Shown here one piece after another: positions 9,561-17,482 of a DNA stretch of 64,000 bases. This DNA comes from Planctomycetota bacterium. Its GTDB lineage: Bacteria > Planctomycetota > UBA1135 > UBA2386. The DNA is taken from the NCBI GenBank assembly GCA_020638735.1, contig JACKHZ010000008.1, positions 806,001 through 870,000 on the forward strand, in the 5' to 3' direction. The translations under genes were made by a program, and so were the position numbers. Within the stretch, counting starts at the first letter, position 1; the number at the start of each line of letters is the position of its first letter. The notes under the pieces are model-generated. The model ran no database searches. It was given only the letters and a program-made list of their open reading frames with translations, and was not told where the DNA came from.

Positions 9561-10670
9561 TCACTTCTTGGCGAACTTCTCCGGCAGCTCGCCGGTCAGC
9601 GCGTTGAGGAAGGTCACGATCGCCGCGACCTCGTCCTTGTCGAGCGGCTTCGCGGTCTGCAGCTCGGCCATGTGCGAGACCGCCTCCTCGAGCGTCGGGA
9701 TCGAGCCGTCGTGGTAGTACGGCGCGGTCTTGGCGACGTTGAGCAGCATCGGCACCTTGAACATGTACTTGTCGCCCTCGTTGCCGGTCACCTTCATGCG
9801 GCCGGTGTCGGCGCCGGTGTAGGGCTTGGTGACGCCGAGCTTCTGCGCCATCTGGCCGCCGAGCGTGCGGTTCATGTGGCAGGCGATGCAGCCGGCCTTG
9901 ATGAACGTGTCGAGGCCGACGAGCTCCTCGTTGCTCAGGCCCTTGCCGGTGTCGAGGTACTGATCCCACCGCGACTTCGTCACCAGCGTGCGCTCGAACG
10001 CGCCGATCGCGGTCTGGAAGTTCTTGGCGTTGATCGGCTCCTTGTCGCCGCCGAACGCCATCTCGAAGCCGGCGACCAGCTCCGGCTGCGCCTTGATCTT
10101 GGCGACCAGCTCGGCCTCGTCGGCGACGCCGTGCTCGATCGGGTTGAACATCGGGCCGGTCGCCTGCGCCTCGACGCTCGGCTCGCGGTAGTCCCAGAAC
10201 TGCGCGAACTGGCGGAACGCGTTGTAGGTGCTCGGCGAGTTGCGCTCACCCGGCGAGCCGTCCGAGCCCGGCGACGTCTGCTTGTTGTCGACGCCGTAGT
10301 TGCCCAGGTCGTGGCAGGTGTTGCAGCTCATGTTGCCCTTCTTGGACAACGCCTCGGCGTGGTAGAGCTTGTCACCGAGCATCACCAGCGCCTCGCTCGA
10401 CGCGACCTCGGCCTTGGGCGCCGGCGTCTCGTTGCCGAACAGCATCTTGACCATGTTCGGGTCGATGCGGACGCGCTTGGCCGGCGCCTTCGCTGGCTCC
10501 TGCGGCTGCTCGGCCGGCGTCGACTTCGGCGTCGGGGATGGCTCCGCGGGCTTCGCCGTGCCCGTGCTCGACGCGCCCGTCGTCGACGTGCCCGGGGCCG
10601 GCTTGTCGCCGCCGCCGCAGGCGGCCAGCGACAGGGAGAGGACGGCGAGGATCAGGTTCTGGCTCTTCAT
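9561..10670 (-). CDS. Di-haem cytochrome c peroxidase family lipoprotein
   Basis: 369-aa periplasmic lipoprotein of the CcpA/MauG superfamily. A type II signal ends in LAAC (Cys18). Residues 20-65 are a Pro/Thr/Ser-rich linker. Two c-type haem motifs follow: CNTCH at 116-120 in the N-terminal domain and CIACH at 261-265 in the C-terminal domain, with GPMFNPIEHG near 172-181 supplying the usual distal region. Classical members reduce periplasmic H2O2 with electrons from a small cytochrome or cupredoxin; MauG-like relatives oxidise protein side chains instead. No dedicated electron donor is adjacent. It stands alone, divergent from the acyl-CoA dehydrogenase-like operon. Confidence 0.9.
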   Translation of the reverse strand: MKSQNLILAVLSLSLAACGGGDKPAPGTSTTGASSTGTAKPAEPSPTPKSTPAEQPQEPAKAPAKRVRIDPNMVKMLFGNETPAPKAEVASSEALVMLGDKLYHAEALSKKGNMSCNTCHDLGNYGVDNKQTSPGSDGSPGERNSPSTYNAFRQFAQFWDYREPSVEAQATGPMFNPIEHGVADEAELVAKIKAQPELVAGFEMAFGGDKEPINAKNFQTAIGAFERTLVTKSRWDQYLDTGKGLSNEELVGLDTFIKAGCIACHMNRTLGGQMAQKLGVTKPYTGADTGRMKVTGNEGDKYMFKVPMLLNVAKTAPYYHDGSIPTLEEAVSHMAELQTAKPLDKDEVAAIVTFLNALTGELPEKFAKK

Positions 10671-10740
10671 GACTCGACTGGTGTACGACCTGCAATGGGA
10701 CTTTTCACCGTGGCTGCGCAGCCGACCGCCGCTGCGCCTC

Positions 10741-10769
10741 TTGGCACCCGGCTCCTGCGTCCGTAGGCT
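10741..10769 (+). promoter_or_regulatory. Candidate sigma-70 promoter for the 10.9-14.2 kb operon
   Basis: TTGGCA (10741-10746), 17-bp spacer, TAGGCT (10764-10769). The -35 matches 5/6; the -10 has the three most conserved positions (T1, A2, T6). It would give a leader of about 130 nt before ATG 10907. By pattern only. Confidence 0.3.
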
Positions 10770-10906
10770 CCGCGCGATGCCCCGGATCCAAACGAACCTC
10801 TGAGCGCTCCGCGGGCCCGACGTGTTCGGGCCGGCCGAGAGTCCATAGAACCGGGCCCTCTCGCGGGTGAGTGGGCTCGGACCGGATCGAACCCCGACCC
10901 ACGACG

Positions 10907-12031
10907 ATGAATTTCGACCTGGAAACCGCCATCGAGGCGGTGGCCGCCATCGCGGCCGAGCACGCCGTCGCCGTCGACCGCGACGCCGCCTTCCCCACCC
11001 ACACCGTCAACGCCGCGCGCGAGCACGGCCTGCTCGGCCTGACCAGCAGCGCCGCGGTCGGGGGCCGCGGCGGCACGATGCGCGACGCCGGCCGCGTCAT
11101 CGAGCGCGTCGCGCGCGAGTGCTCGTCGTCGGCGATGGTGCTGACGATGCACTACGCCGGCACGGCGGTGCTCGAGGCCTACGGCAGCGAGGCCGTGCGC
11201 AAGGAGGTCGCCGCAGGCCACCACCTGTCGACGCTGGCGTTCAGCGAAGCCGGCTCGCGATCGCACTTCTGGGCGCCGACGAGCACCGCGGCCGCGCGCG
11301 GTGACGCCGTGCAGCTCGACGCGAAGAAGAGCTGGATCACGTCGGCCGGCCACGCCACCGCCTACGTCTGGTCGAGCCGACCGATGGCGGGCAGCGAGGC
11401 CAGCACGCTGTGGCTGGTGCCGAGGGACAGCAAGGGTCTGCAGGTCGCCGGCGCCTTCGACGGCCTCGGCCTGCGCGGCAACGACTCGGCCGCGGTCACG
11501 GCCACCGGCGTCGCGATCCCGGCCGCGAACCGCCTCGGCGACGACGGCGCCGGCTTCGGCATCATGATGCAGACGGTGCTGCCGACGTTCTCGATGCTGA
11601 TCGCCGCGGGCTCGCTCGGCATGGCCGAGGCGCTCGCGCAGAAGACCGCCACGCACGCCGCCGGCACGACCTACGCGCACATGGCGAACGACAACGCGCT
11701 GCGCGACCTGCCGACGATCCGCGCCTACGTCGCCCGCATGCGCGTCAAGGTCGACATGGCCAAGGCGCTGTGGCAGGAGACCTTCACCGCGCTCGAGACC
11801 GGCCGCGCCGACGCGGCGCTGCGCGTGCTCGAGACCAAGGCCGCGGCGGCCGACACCGCCGGCGAGGTCGCCGACACGGCGATGCGCGTCTGCGGCGGCA
11901 TGGCGTTCCGCAAGGAGGTCGGCGTCGAGCGCGTGTTCCGCGACGCGCGCGCGGCGATGGTCATGGCGCCGACCAGCGACCAGCTCTACGACTTCATCGG
12001 CAAGGCCGTGACCGGCCTGCCGCTGTTCTGA
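10907..12031 (+). CDS. Acyl-CoA dehydrogenase-like flavoprotein without the usual catalytic Glu
   Basis: 374-aa protein with the full acyl-CoA dehydrogenase fold: N-terminal helical domain, middle beta domain (TLAFSEAGSRSHF, KKSWITSAGHA) and C-terminal four-helix domain ending in VCGGMAFRKEVGVERVFRDAR. After this last motif classical enzymes have Y-E-G-T with the catalytic Glu. Here the text reads VMAPTSDQLYDFIG, so no Glu is at that position. The protein may use a Glu elsewhere, or act as a flavin-dependent monooxygenase like the DszC/HsaA branch (inference). An upstream GTG at 10871 is possible, but ATG 10907 fits the usual N-terminus. It starts an operon with a binding-protein-like gene and a diiron protein. 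Confidence 0.85.
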   Translation: MNFDLETAIEAVAAIAAEHAVAVDRDAAFPTHTVNAAREHGLLGLTSSAAVGGRGGTMRDAGRVIERVARECSSSAMVLTMHYAGTAVLEAYGSEAVRKEVAAGHHLSTLAFSEAGSRSHFWAPTSTAAARGDAVQLDAKKSWITSAGHATAYVWSSRPMAGSEASTLWLVPRDSKGLQVAGAFDGLGLRGNDSAAVTATGVAIPAANRLGDDGAGFGIMMQTVLPTFSMLIAAGSLGMAEALAQKTATHAAGTTYAHMANDNALRDLPTIRAYVARMRVKVDMAKALWQETFTALETGRADAALRVLETKAAAADTAGEVADTAMRVCGGMAFRKEVGVERVFRDARAAMVMAPTSDQLYDFIGKAVTGLPLF

Positions 12032-12045
12032 ACGAGGTGCACGAC

Positions 12046-12924
12046 GTGACAGGATCCCGAACGGACGACGCGCTGGTGCTCGGCGCGGTCGCCTACGACG
12101 CCAAGGTCGTCACCATCTGGGACGGCTTCCAGCGCTGGTTCGCCGAGCGCGGCTTCGCCTTCGACTACGTGCTCTACAGCAACTACGAACGGCAGGTCGC
12201 CGCGCACTTCGACGGTGCGTTCGACGTCGCCTGGAACTCGCCGCTGGCCTGGCTGCAGGCCGAACGCGTGGCGACGGCGCGCGGCTGCAAGGCGCGCGCG
12301 ATCGCCATGCGCGACACCGACCAGGACCTGACGTCGGTGATCGTGACGAAGAGCGGCGGTCCGATCCGCGAGCTGCAGGACCTGCGCGGCAAGACGCTCG
12401 GCGTCGGCGCCGGCGACTCGCCGCAGGCGACGATGATCCCGCTGCAGCACCTCGCCGAGCAGGGCCTCGTCGCCGAACGCGACTTCGCGGTGCGCCGCTT
12501 CGACGTGCTGGTCGGCAAGCACGGCGACCACGTCGGCGGCGAGCGCGACGCCGCCAGGGCGCTGATGGCCGGCGAGGTCGACGCCGCGTGCATGATCGAC
12601 GGCAACCACCTGGTGTTCCTCAACGAGGGCACGCTGTCGCGCGACGGCACCCGCGTGCTGACCCAGACCGGCGCCTACGACCACTGCAACTTCACGGTGC
12701 TCGACGGACTGCCACGCGGTGACGACGCCGCGGCGAAGATCGCGAGCTTCACCGAGTTCTTGCTGGCGATGCGCTACGACGACCCGGCGGTGCGCCCGCT
12801 GCTCGACCTCGAAGGGCTCAAGCAGTGGCGCCCGGGCCGCACCAGCGGCTACCGGCTGCTGGCCGACGCCTGCGACCGGTTCGGCTGGCTCGACCCGTTC
12901 CTGCGGCAGATGGGCGCAGCCTGA
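12046..12924 (+). CDS. PhnD-type substrate-binding protein without signal peptide
   Basis: 292-aa protein with the periplasmic-binding-protein type II fold of the PhnD/SsuA/TauA/Thi5 superfamily. It has the bilobal pattern, VIVTKSGGPIRELQDLRGKTLGVGAG in the first lobe, DSPQATMIP, and the returning MAGEVDAACMID segment. It begins directly with the mature fold (LVLGAVAYDAKVVTIW), has no signal peptide or lipobox, and has no permease or ATPase gene nearby. It is therefore probably cytosolic: a ligand sensor, an enzyme (Thi5 and MqnA/D share this fold) or a substrate donor. GTG 12046 is preceded by GAGG with an 8-nt spacer; GTG 12037 is an alternative. Its stop overlaps the next ATG (TGATG). Confidence 0.75.
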   Translation: MTGSRTDDALVLGAVAYDAKVVTIWDGFQRWFAERGFAFDYVLYSNYERQVAAHFDGAFDVAWNSPLAWLQAERVATARGCKARAIAMRDTDQDLTSVIVTKSGGPIRELQDLRGKTLGVGAGDSPQATMIPLQHLAEQGLVAERDFAVRRFDVLVGKHGDHVGGERDAARALMAGEVDAACMIDGNHLVFLNEGTLSRDGTRVLTQTGAYDHCNFTVLDGLPRGDDAAAKIASFTEFLLAMRYDDPAVRPLLDLEGLKQWRPGRTSGYRLLADACDRFGWLDPFLRQMGAA

Positions 12925-14156
12925 TGGCGGACGGCGCCGCGCTCGACCTCGACGACCTCGGCCTCGACCGGGGCGCGGCGTTGCTGCTGCGCTACGCGCT
13001 CGCCGACCTGCAGGTCGGCGCGGCGCTGACCGTGCACGGCAGCGCGCCGGCGCTCGACGTGCACCTGCGCGCGTTCGCGCGCGCCGAGGGCCATGGCTTC
13101 GAGCCGGTCGCTGCAGCGACGCAGCTGCGCGCACCGCGGGCTGCGTCGGGCGCGCCGCACATCGCAACGCTGCGCCGCGGCGAAGCGTCGGCGGCGCGCT
13201 GGGTCGGCGCCGAACGCGCCGGCGCGGCCGACGCCGAAGGCACCGTCGCGCACCCGCCGCAGACCTGGGGGCTGGCCGCGCGCGGCGCCGCGGTCGAGGC
13301 CGGCGGCCCGACCTTCGCGTTCCAGCTCGCCTGGCGCGAGCAACTGTGGACCGAGCAGGCCGGCGAGTTGTATCGGCAGGCAGCGTCTGCGCAGTGGGAT
13401 CCGGAGACGGCGATCCCGTGGCGCGCCGAACGTTCGCACCCCGACGTCGTCGAGCACGCGCTGGTGCAGGTGCTGACCTACCTGATCGAGAACGAGACCG
13501 CGGCGCTCGTCGTGCCGGCCCGGTTCTGCGCGCAGGTCCACCCGCACTTCCGCGAGGTGATGCAGGTGCTGGCGATCCAGGCCGCCGACGAAGCGCGGCA
13601 CATCGAGGTGTTCACGCGCCGCGCGCTGCTTTCGGGCCTGCCGCTCGGCCTGTCGACCACCGGCGGCCAGACGTCGCTCAAGACGCTGGTCGACGAGACC
13701 GACTTCGCGCTGGCGAGCTTCCTGCTGAGCGTGCTGGGCGAAGGCTCGTTCGTGCACCTGCTCGGCTTCCTGCACGTGCACGCACCGGACGCCTGCACCG
13801 CCGAGATCATGCGCCTGGCGGCGCAGGACGAGGCCCGACACGTCGCCTTCGGCATGGCCCATCTGGGCCGGCACGCAGCCGAGGACCCGACGCTGCTGGC
13901 GCGCCTGCAGCAGGCGATCGAGCATCGCCACGACGCGCTGCGACACACGGCAGGGCTCAACGCCGAGGTGTTCGACGCGCTGGTGCTGCTCGCCGCCGGC
14001 GCGATGACGCCGCGCGCCGTCGCCGCCGGCCACGCGGCGGTGGCCGCGCTCGTCGAGCAGATGGATGCGGGCCGCAGGAACCGGCTGCGTCGGCTCGGCT
14101 TCACCGCCGACCGGGCGGCCGAGTTGAGCGCGCTGCACACGAGGAACTTCATGTAG
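12924..14156 (+). CDS. TusA-like domain fused to a ferritin-like diiron protein
   Basis: 410-aa two-domain protein. Residues ~5-65 follow the TusA/SirA pattern (LDLDDLGLDRG...LLLRYALADLQVG..L.V) but have Asp where TusA has its active Cys (CP). Residues ~150-320 are a four-helix ferritin-like domain with a complete diiron ligand set: E191, E223-x-x-H226, E273, E303-x-x-H306, the last two pairs inside D-E-A-R-H motifs. Such sites activate O2 for hydroxylation, N-oxygenation or desaturation. ATG 12924 sits inside the upstream stop, so it is translated with the PhnD-like gene. The ACAD-like flavoprotein, cytosolic binding protein and diiron protein together suggest an oxidative pathway on one ligand. 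The substrate is unknown. Confidence 0.75.
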   Translation: MADGAALDLDDLGLDRGAALLLRYALADLQVGAALTVHGSAPALDVHLRAFARAEGHGFEPVAAATQLRAPRAASGAPHIATLRRGEASAARWVGAERAGAADAEGTVAHPPQTWGLAARGAAVEAGGPTFAFQLAWREQLWTEQAGELYRQAASAQWDPETAIPWRAERSHPDVVEHALVQVLTYLIENETAALVVPARFCAQVHPHFREVMQVLAIQAADEARHIEVFTRRALLSGLPLGLSTTGGQTSLKTLVDETDFALASFLLSVLGEGSFVHLLGFLHVHAPDACTAEIMRLAAQDEARHVAFGMAHLGRHAAEDPTLLARLQQAIEHRHDALRHTAGLNAEVFDALVLLAAGAMTPRAVAAGHAAVAALVEQMDAGRRNRLRRLGFTADRAAELSALHTRNFM

Positions 14157-14227
14157 ATGCCGACGGCTGCGCCGATGGTTCTTGCTTGCAATGCCGTCGG
14201 CGCCGCGATGTCATTGAAGGGAGGAAG

Positions 14228-14800
14228 ATGCTGATCCTGGGGAGTTCGTCCAGCGCACGCCGCGCGCTTCTCGAGCGGCTGGGATTGCCGTTCACGGTCG
14301 ACGCCCCGGACCTCGACGAGGCCGCGATCGCCGCCGACTGCGACACGCCGATCAGCGTGGCGCAGACCCTTGCACGCGCCAAGGCCGAGGCCGTCGCGCG
14401 CCGCCATCCCGACGCGATCGTCATCGGCAGCGACCAGCTCGCCTGCCTCGGCCAGCGGCGCTTCGGCAAACCCGGCACGCGCAACGGCGCGCTCGCGCAG
14501 CTGCGCGAGCTGCGCGGCCGCGAGCACCAGCTGCTGACCGCGGTCGCGGTGGTCTGCGGAAAGCGAGTCGTCGAGTTCGTCGACACGACGCGGCTGACGA
14601 TGCGCGCCCTCAGCGACGCGGAGATCACGCGCTACGTCGAGGCCGACGCGCCCTACGAATGCGCCGGCAGCTACCGCTTCGAAGGGCTCGGCATCTGCCT
14701 GTTCGACCGCGTCGACTCGCACGACCAGACCGCGATCCTCGGCCTGCCGCTGCTGCGTTTGTGCGCCGAGCTGCGCGCGTTCGGCGTGCAGGTGCCGTGA
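14228..14800 (+). CDS. yceF: Maf-family nucleotide pyrophosphatase, YceF type
   Basis: 190-aa Maf house-cleaning pyrophosphatase. N-terminal SSSSARRALLERLGLPF is the family nucleotide-binding motif; DLDE, IGSDQLA and FGKPG follow. The C-terminal run with CAGSYRFEG, GICLFDRVDS and GLPLLRLC matches the YceF subgroup (7-methyl-GTP pyrophosphatase) better than the YhdE dTTP/UTP type. The start at ATG 14228 is supported by a purine-rich GGGAGGAAG just upstream. It follows the diiron gene after 71 bp and is probably a separate housekeeping gene. It converges on the SanA-like gene with a 7-bp gap. Confidence 0.9.
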   Translation: MLILGSSSSARRALLERLGLPFTVDAPDLDEAAIAADCDTPISVAQTLARAKAEAVARRHPDAIVIGSDQLACLGQRRFGKPGTRNGALAQLRELRGREHQLLTAVAVVCGKRVVEFVDTTRLTMRALSDAEITRYVEADAPYECAGSYRFEGLGICLFDRVDSHDQTAILGLPLLRLCAELRAFGVQVP

Positions 14801-14807
14801 CCGCCGC

Positions 14808-15461
14808 TCACAGGTAGACGTCGACGCAGGCGCGAAGCCGCGCCAACACCTCGCGCCCGCGGTTCTTGCACAGCGTGAACACGCCGTACTCGACCAGCTC
14901 CGGCGCCGCGACGCCGTAGGCCTCGAGACCCAGATGGCGGGCCAGGAACACCATGCGCGGCACGTGGAAGTCGTTGCTGACGACGATCGCCGACCGCCAG
15001 CCGAAGCGTTCGCGCAGCGCCACCACGGAGTCGATCGTGCGCAGGCCGTCCGGGTCATCGACGATCGCCGCCGCCGGCACGCCGCGCGCCTCGAGCCAGC
15101 GCCGCATCGCCGCCACCTCGTCGACGCCGAGTCCGCCGCCGCCGCGCCCGGAGACGACGACGCGCGACGCCCGCCCCTGCACGAACAGCTCCTGGGCCAT
15201 CGCCAGCCGATCCGACAGCATGTGGAACGGTGTGCCGTCCGGGTGGATGCGCGCGCCCGGCACCAGGATGCAGTCGACCGCCGGCGCCTGCTGCGGCGCG
15301 AGCAGGAACGGTTCGGCCGACCAGACGACATGGCGGTCGAGCGCCCAGACCAGGGCGCTGAGCAGCAGCACGGCGATCAGGCCCCACCGGCGCCAGCGAC
15401 GGCGGGGTGCGATCGGCGGGCGGGCCTCGACGCCGGCCGCGGCTTCGTCACGTTCAGGCAT
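14808..15461 (-). CDS. SanA/ElyC-like DUF218 membrane protein
   Basis: 217 aa. One N-terminal membrane helix (about residues 25-45) is followed by a DUF218 domain: CILVPGARI, LSDRLAMAQELF, ASRVVVSGRGG, MRRWLEARGVP, GLRTIDSV and VVSNDFHVPRMVFLARHLG, ending with RE..ARLRACVD. This order matches SanA of enteric bacteria, linked to envelope-barrier integrity and vancomycin sensitivity at high temperature (family knowledge). The catalytic role of DUF218 is not settled. It lies downstream of the nos cluster on the same strand but separated by 67 bp and unrelated in role. Confidence 0.82.
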   Translation of the reverse strand: MPERDEAAAGVEARPPIAPRRRWRRWGLIAVLLLSALVWALDRHVVWSAEPFLLAPQQAPAVDCILVPGARIHPDGTPFHMLSDRLAMAQELFVQGRASRVVVSGRGGGGLGVDEVAAMRRWLEARGVPAAAIVDDPDGLRTIDSVVALRERFGWRSAIVVSNDFHVPRMVFLARHLGLEAYGVAAPELVEYGVFTLCKNRGREVLARLRACVDVYL

Positions 15462-15528
15462 GCTGCCGCGTCAGTGGAACCGCTGGGGCGACGCGGAGCA
15501 ATGCGCGGCACGCCGATCAAGGCGCGCT

Positions 15529-16188
15529 TCAGCTCGCGGCCGCGACGCGCAAGGCGTCCCGCCGCCCGCGCCACAGGTAGAACAGGGTGATGCCCCACAC
15601 GCCGACGGTGAACACCCCCATCAGCACCGAACCGAGCTGCGGCATGCTGTGGGTGGTGAAGTTGGCTATCTTCTTCGAGCCGAGCACCACCGGCATGAAC
15701 GGCTCGACGTGCACCGGCGCGTGCGGGTCGAGGTCGTGGCCGAACTCGTAGAGCATGAAGAGGAACCGCCCGAACGCCACCACCGAGATGTAGGCGGCGA
15801 TCATCGACAAGTCGATCATCGTGCGCACGTTGCCGAGCGCCGCCGCGCGCAAGGCCAGCAGCGCCATCGCCACCATGCCGAACGGCATCCAGTCGAGGTC
15901 CCGCAGCTCCTCGCGGGTGATCTGGTGCATGCCGATGTAGTGGTTGAGGGTGTTGATCTCCTGCACGTCGTGGCCGTCGTTGCCGCCGATCAGCTTGTAG
16001 CTGTAGATGTCCATCGACAGCCCGTCCGGGTACTGCGGCGCCTCCATGCTGATACGCCACAGCGGCGCCGCGAAGCTGAGCAGCAGCGGGATCACCAGCG
16101 CGATCAGCACCAGCCGCGCGGGGCCGCGCAGCGGCGCGTCGAGGAACTGCCAGAAGTTGTCGGCACGGTCTTGCATGACATCACTCAC
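15529..16188 (-). CDS. Conserved membrane protein of clade II nos clusters
   Basis: About 219 aa if started at GTG 16188, whose GTGA overlaps the nosY stop, or 215 aa from ATG 16176. Predicted helices are near residues 22-42, 100-120, 125-150 and 185-205. Between the first two lies a large loop with PQYPDGL and LNHYIGMHQI, motifs I recognise from a protein often encoded in Bacteroidota and other clade II nos clusters. Its role is not established; transcription at the end of nosZDFLY suggests electron delivery to, or maturation of, N2O reductase. There are no haem motifs. The conserved His and Tyr of HYIGMH could be functional (inference). Confidence 0.7.
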   Translation of the reverse strand: MSDVMQDRADNFWQFLDAPLRGPARLVLIALVIPLLLSFAAPLWRISMEAPQYPDGLSMDIYSYKLIGGNDGHDVQEINTLNHYIGMHQITREELRDLDWMPFGMVAMALLALRAAALGNVRTMIDLSMIAAYISVVAFGRFLFMLYEFGHDLDPHAPVHVEPFMPVVLGSKKIANFTTHSMPQLGSVLMGVFTVGVWGITLFYLWRGRRDALRVAAAS

Positions 16189-17027
16189 AGGAGGTCGCGC
16201 CGGCGGAATCGCGCCAGCGCGGTGGTCCAGGCACAGAGCCCCAGCAGCAGCGGCCAGCCGATGCCGATCGCCAGCAGCCCCGCGGCGCCGACGTGGTTGG
16301 CGACGAAGAAGCCGACCGGGCCGAAGGTGGACAGCTCGGGCTCGGCGGCGGACAGCAGCGCCAGGCGCGCGCCCTGCACGGGGTTGAGGCAGGCCAGCGC
16401 GAACACCGCCTTGGCCGGCAGGTTCCACTGCAGCATCACGCCGATCAGGCCGAAGTCGATCAGCGCCACCGCCCCGGCCCACACCAGCACGCTGAGCATC
16501 AGCGCCTTGGCCTGGTTGCGGACCATCGTCGACAGCGCGAGGCCGATGGCGACGAAGCAGACCAGCTGGGCGCTGCTGACCGCCATGCCGCGCAGCAGGA
16601 ATCCCCATGGCACCGCCTGACCGAAGGTCAGCGAACCGACGATCGCCATCAGCGGCATCGCCACCAGCAGCGGCACGACGAGCGCGCCGACGCGCACCAG
16701 GCTGGTGCCGAGGAACCACGCCGCGCGGCTGACCGGGTTGCTGAGCAACAGCTCCAGCGTGCCGTCGTCGCGCGCGGAGTTGACGACCTGACCGGTCGCC
16801 GTCAGCGCCAGCAGCGGCAACAGGAACAGCAGCGCGTGGCTCCACGACATCAGCGCCCGCCCCATGCCCGTGAAGCCGACGACGCCGGACTCGCGCAGAC
16901 CGACCAGCACGAACATCGCCGCCAACGCAGTGTGCACGACGAGACAGAACACCAGCCAGCGCGAACGCAGGACCTCGGCGAGGTCCAGCCGCGCCACCAC
17001 CGCCACTTCGGCGCGCAGCGTGCTCAT
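16185..17027 (-). CDS. nosY: NosY-like ABC permease for N2O reductase maturation
   Basis: 280-aa permease of the ABC-2/NosY type with about six hydrophobic segments. The cytoplasmic motif TGQVVNSARDDGTLELLLSNPVSR after the second helix is the coupling region of this family (E-x-x-x-G-T-L-x-x-L-L-S-x-P). It pairs with the NosF ATPase and NosD to make the NosDFY complex that supplies sulfur for the Cu-S centre CuZ of NosZ. ATG 17027 overlaps the nosL stop (ATGA), and its own stop overlaps the next gene's GTG, so the operon is translationally coupled. Confidence 0.88.
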   Translation of the reverse strand: MSTLRAEVAVVARLDLAEVLRSRWLVFCLVVHTALAAMFVLVGLRESGVVGFTGMGRALMSWSHALLFLLPLLALTATGQVVNSARDDGTLELLLSNPVSRAAWFLGTSLVRVGALVVPLLVAMPLMAIVGSLTFGQAVPWGFLLRGMAVSSAQLVCFVAIGLALSTMVRNQAKALMLSVLVWAGAVALIDFGLIGVMLQWNLPAKAVFALACLNPVQGARLALLSAAEPELSTFGPVGFFVANHVGAAGLLAIGIGWPLLLGLCAWTTALARFRRRDLL

Positions 17028-17482
17028 CGTCCACCTCCGTGCAGCCGTTCGAGGCAGCGCTCGCGCGCGACCTCGAGGTCGATCGCGCCCGGTGTGCCCG
17101 CTTCGACAGTGCCGAGCCCGAAGCCCATCGGGGTCGGCTCGACGGGGACGAACGCCACCGCGTCGATCGGCAGCCAGCGCGGCTCGCGCAGATGCCGGAA
17201 CCAGATCTTGTGCACTTCCGGGCGCTGCTCCTCGACGTAGAGGAACAGACAGCCCGGATCGTCGAAGGCCACCGTCTCGCCGGCCTTGGTGGTCAGCTGC
17301 GCGGCGAACGGCGGCTCGCCGACGTGCATGCTGCAGCAGGCGCAGGCGGCCTTGTCCCAGACGATCTCCACCGGCCCGTCGGGCAGCGCGCCCGAGGCGA
17401 ATACGCTCCAACCGACCGCGCCGAGCACGATCGTCAGCACCAGGCCGAGCAACAGCACCGGCAGCGAACGGGACGGATTCAT
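17024..17482 (-). CDS. nosL: NosL-like copper chaperone for N2O reductase
   Basis: 152 aa. An N-terminal membrane helix (residues 7-30) acts as signal or anchor; there is no lipobox Cys, unlike many NosL lipoproteins. The metal-binding segment is C47-A-C-C50-S-M52-H, equivalent to the canonical CxxCGM of NosL, which binds Cu(I) and hands copper to apo-NosZ. FDDPGCLFLYV follows, as in the family. ATG 17482 overlaps the nosF stop (ATGA 17482-17479). The nosF-nosL-nosY order is typical of clade II clusters. Confidence 0.88.
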   Translation of the reverse strand: MNPSRSLPVLLLGLVLTIVLGAVGWSVFASGALPDGPVEIVWDKAACACCSMHVGEPPFAAQLTTKAGETVAFDDPGCLFLYVEEQRPEVHKIWFRHLREPRWLPIDAVAFVPVEPTPMGFGLGTVEAGTPGAIDLEVARERCLERLHGGGR

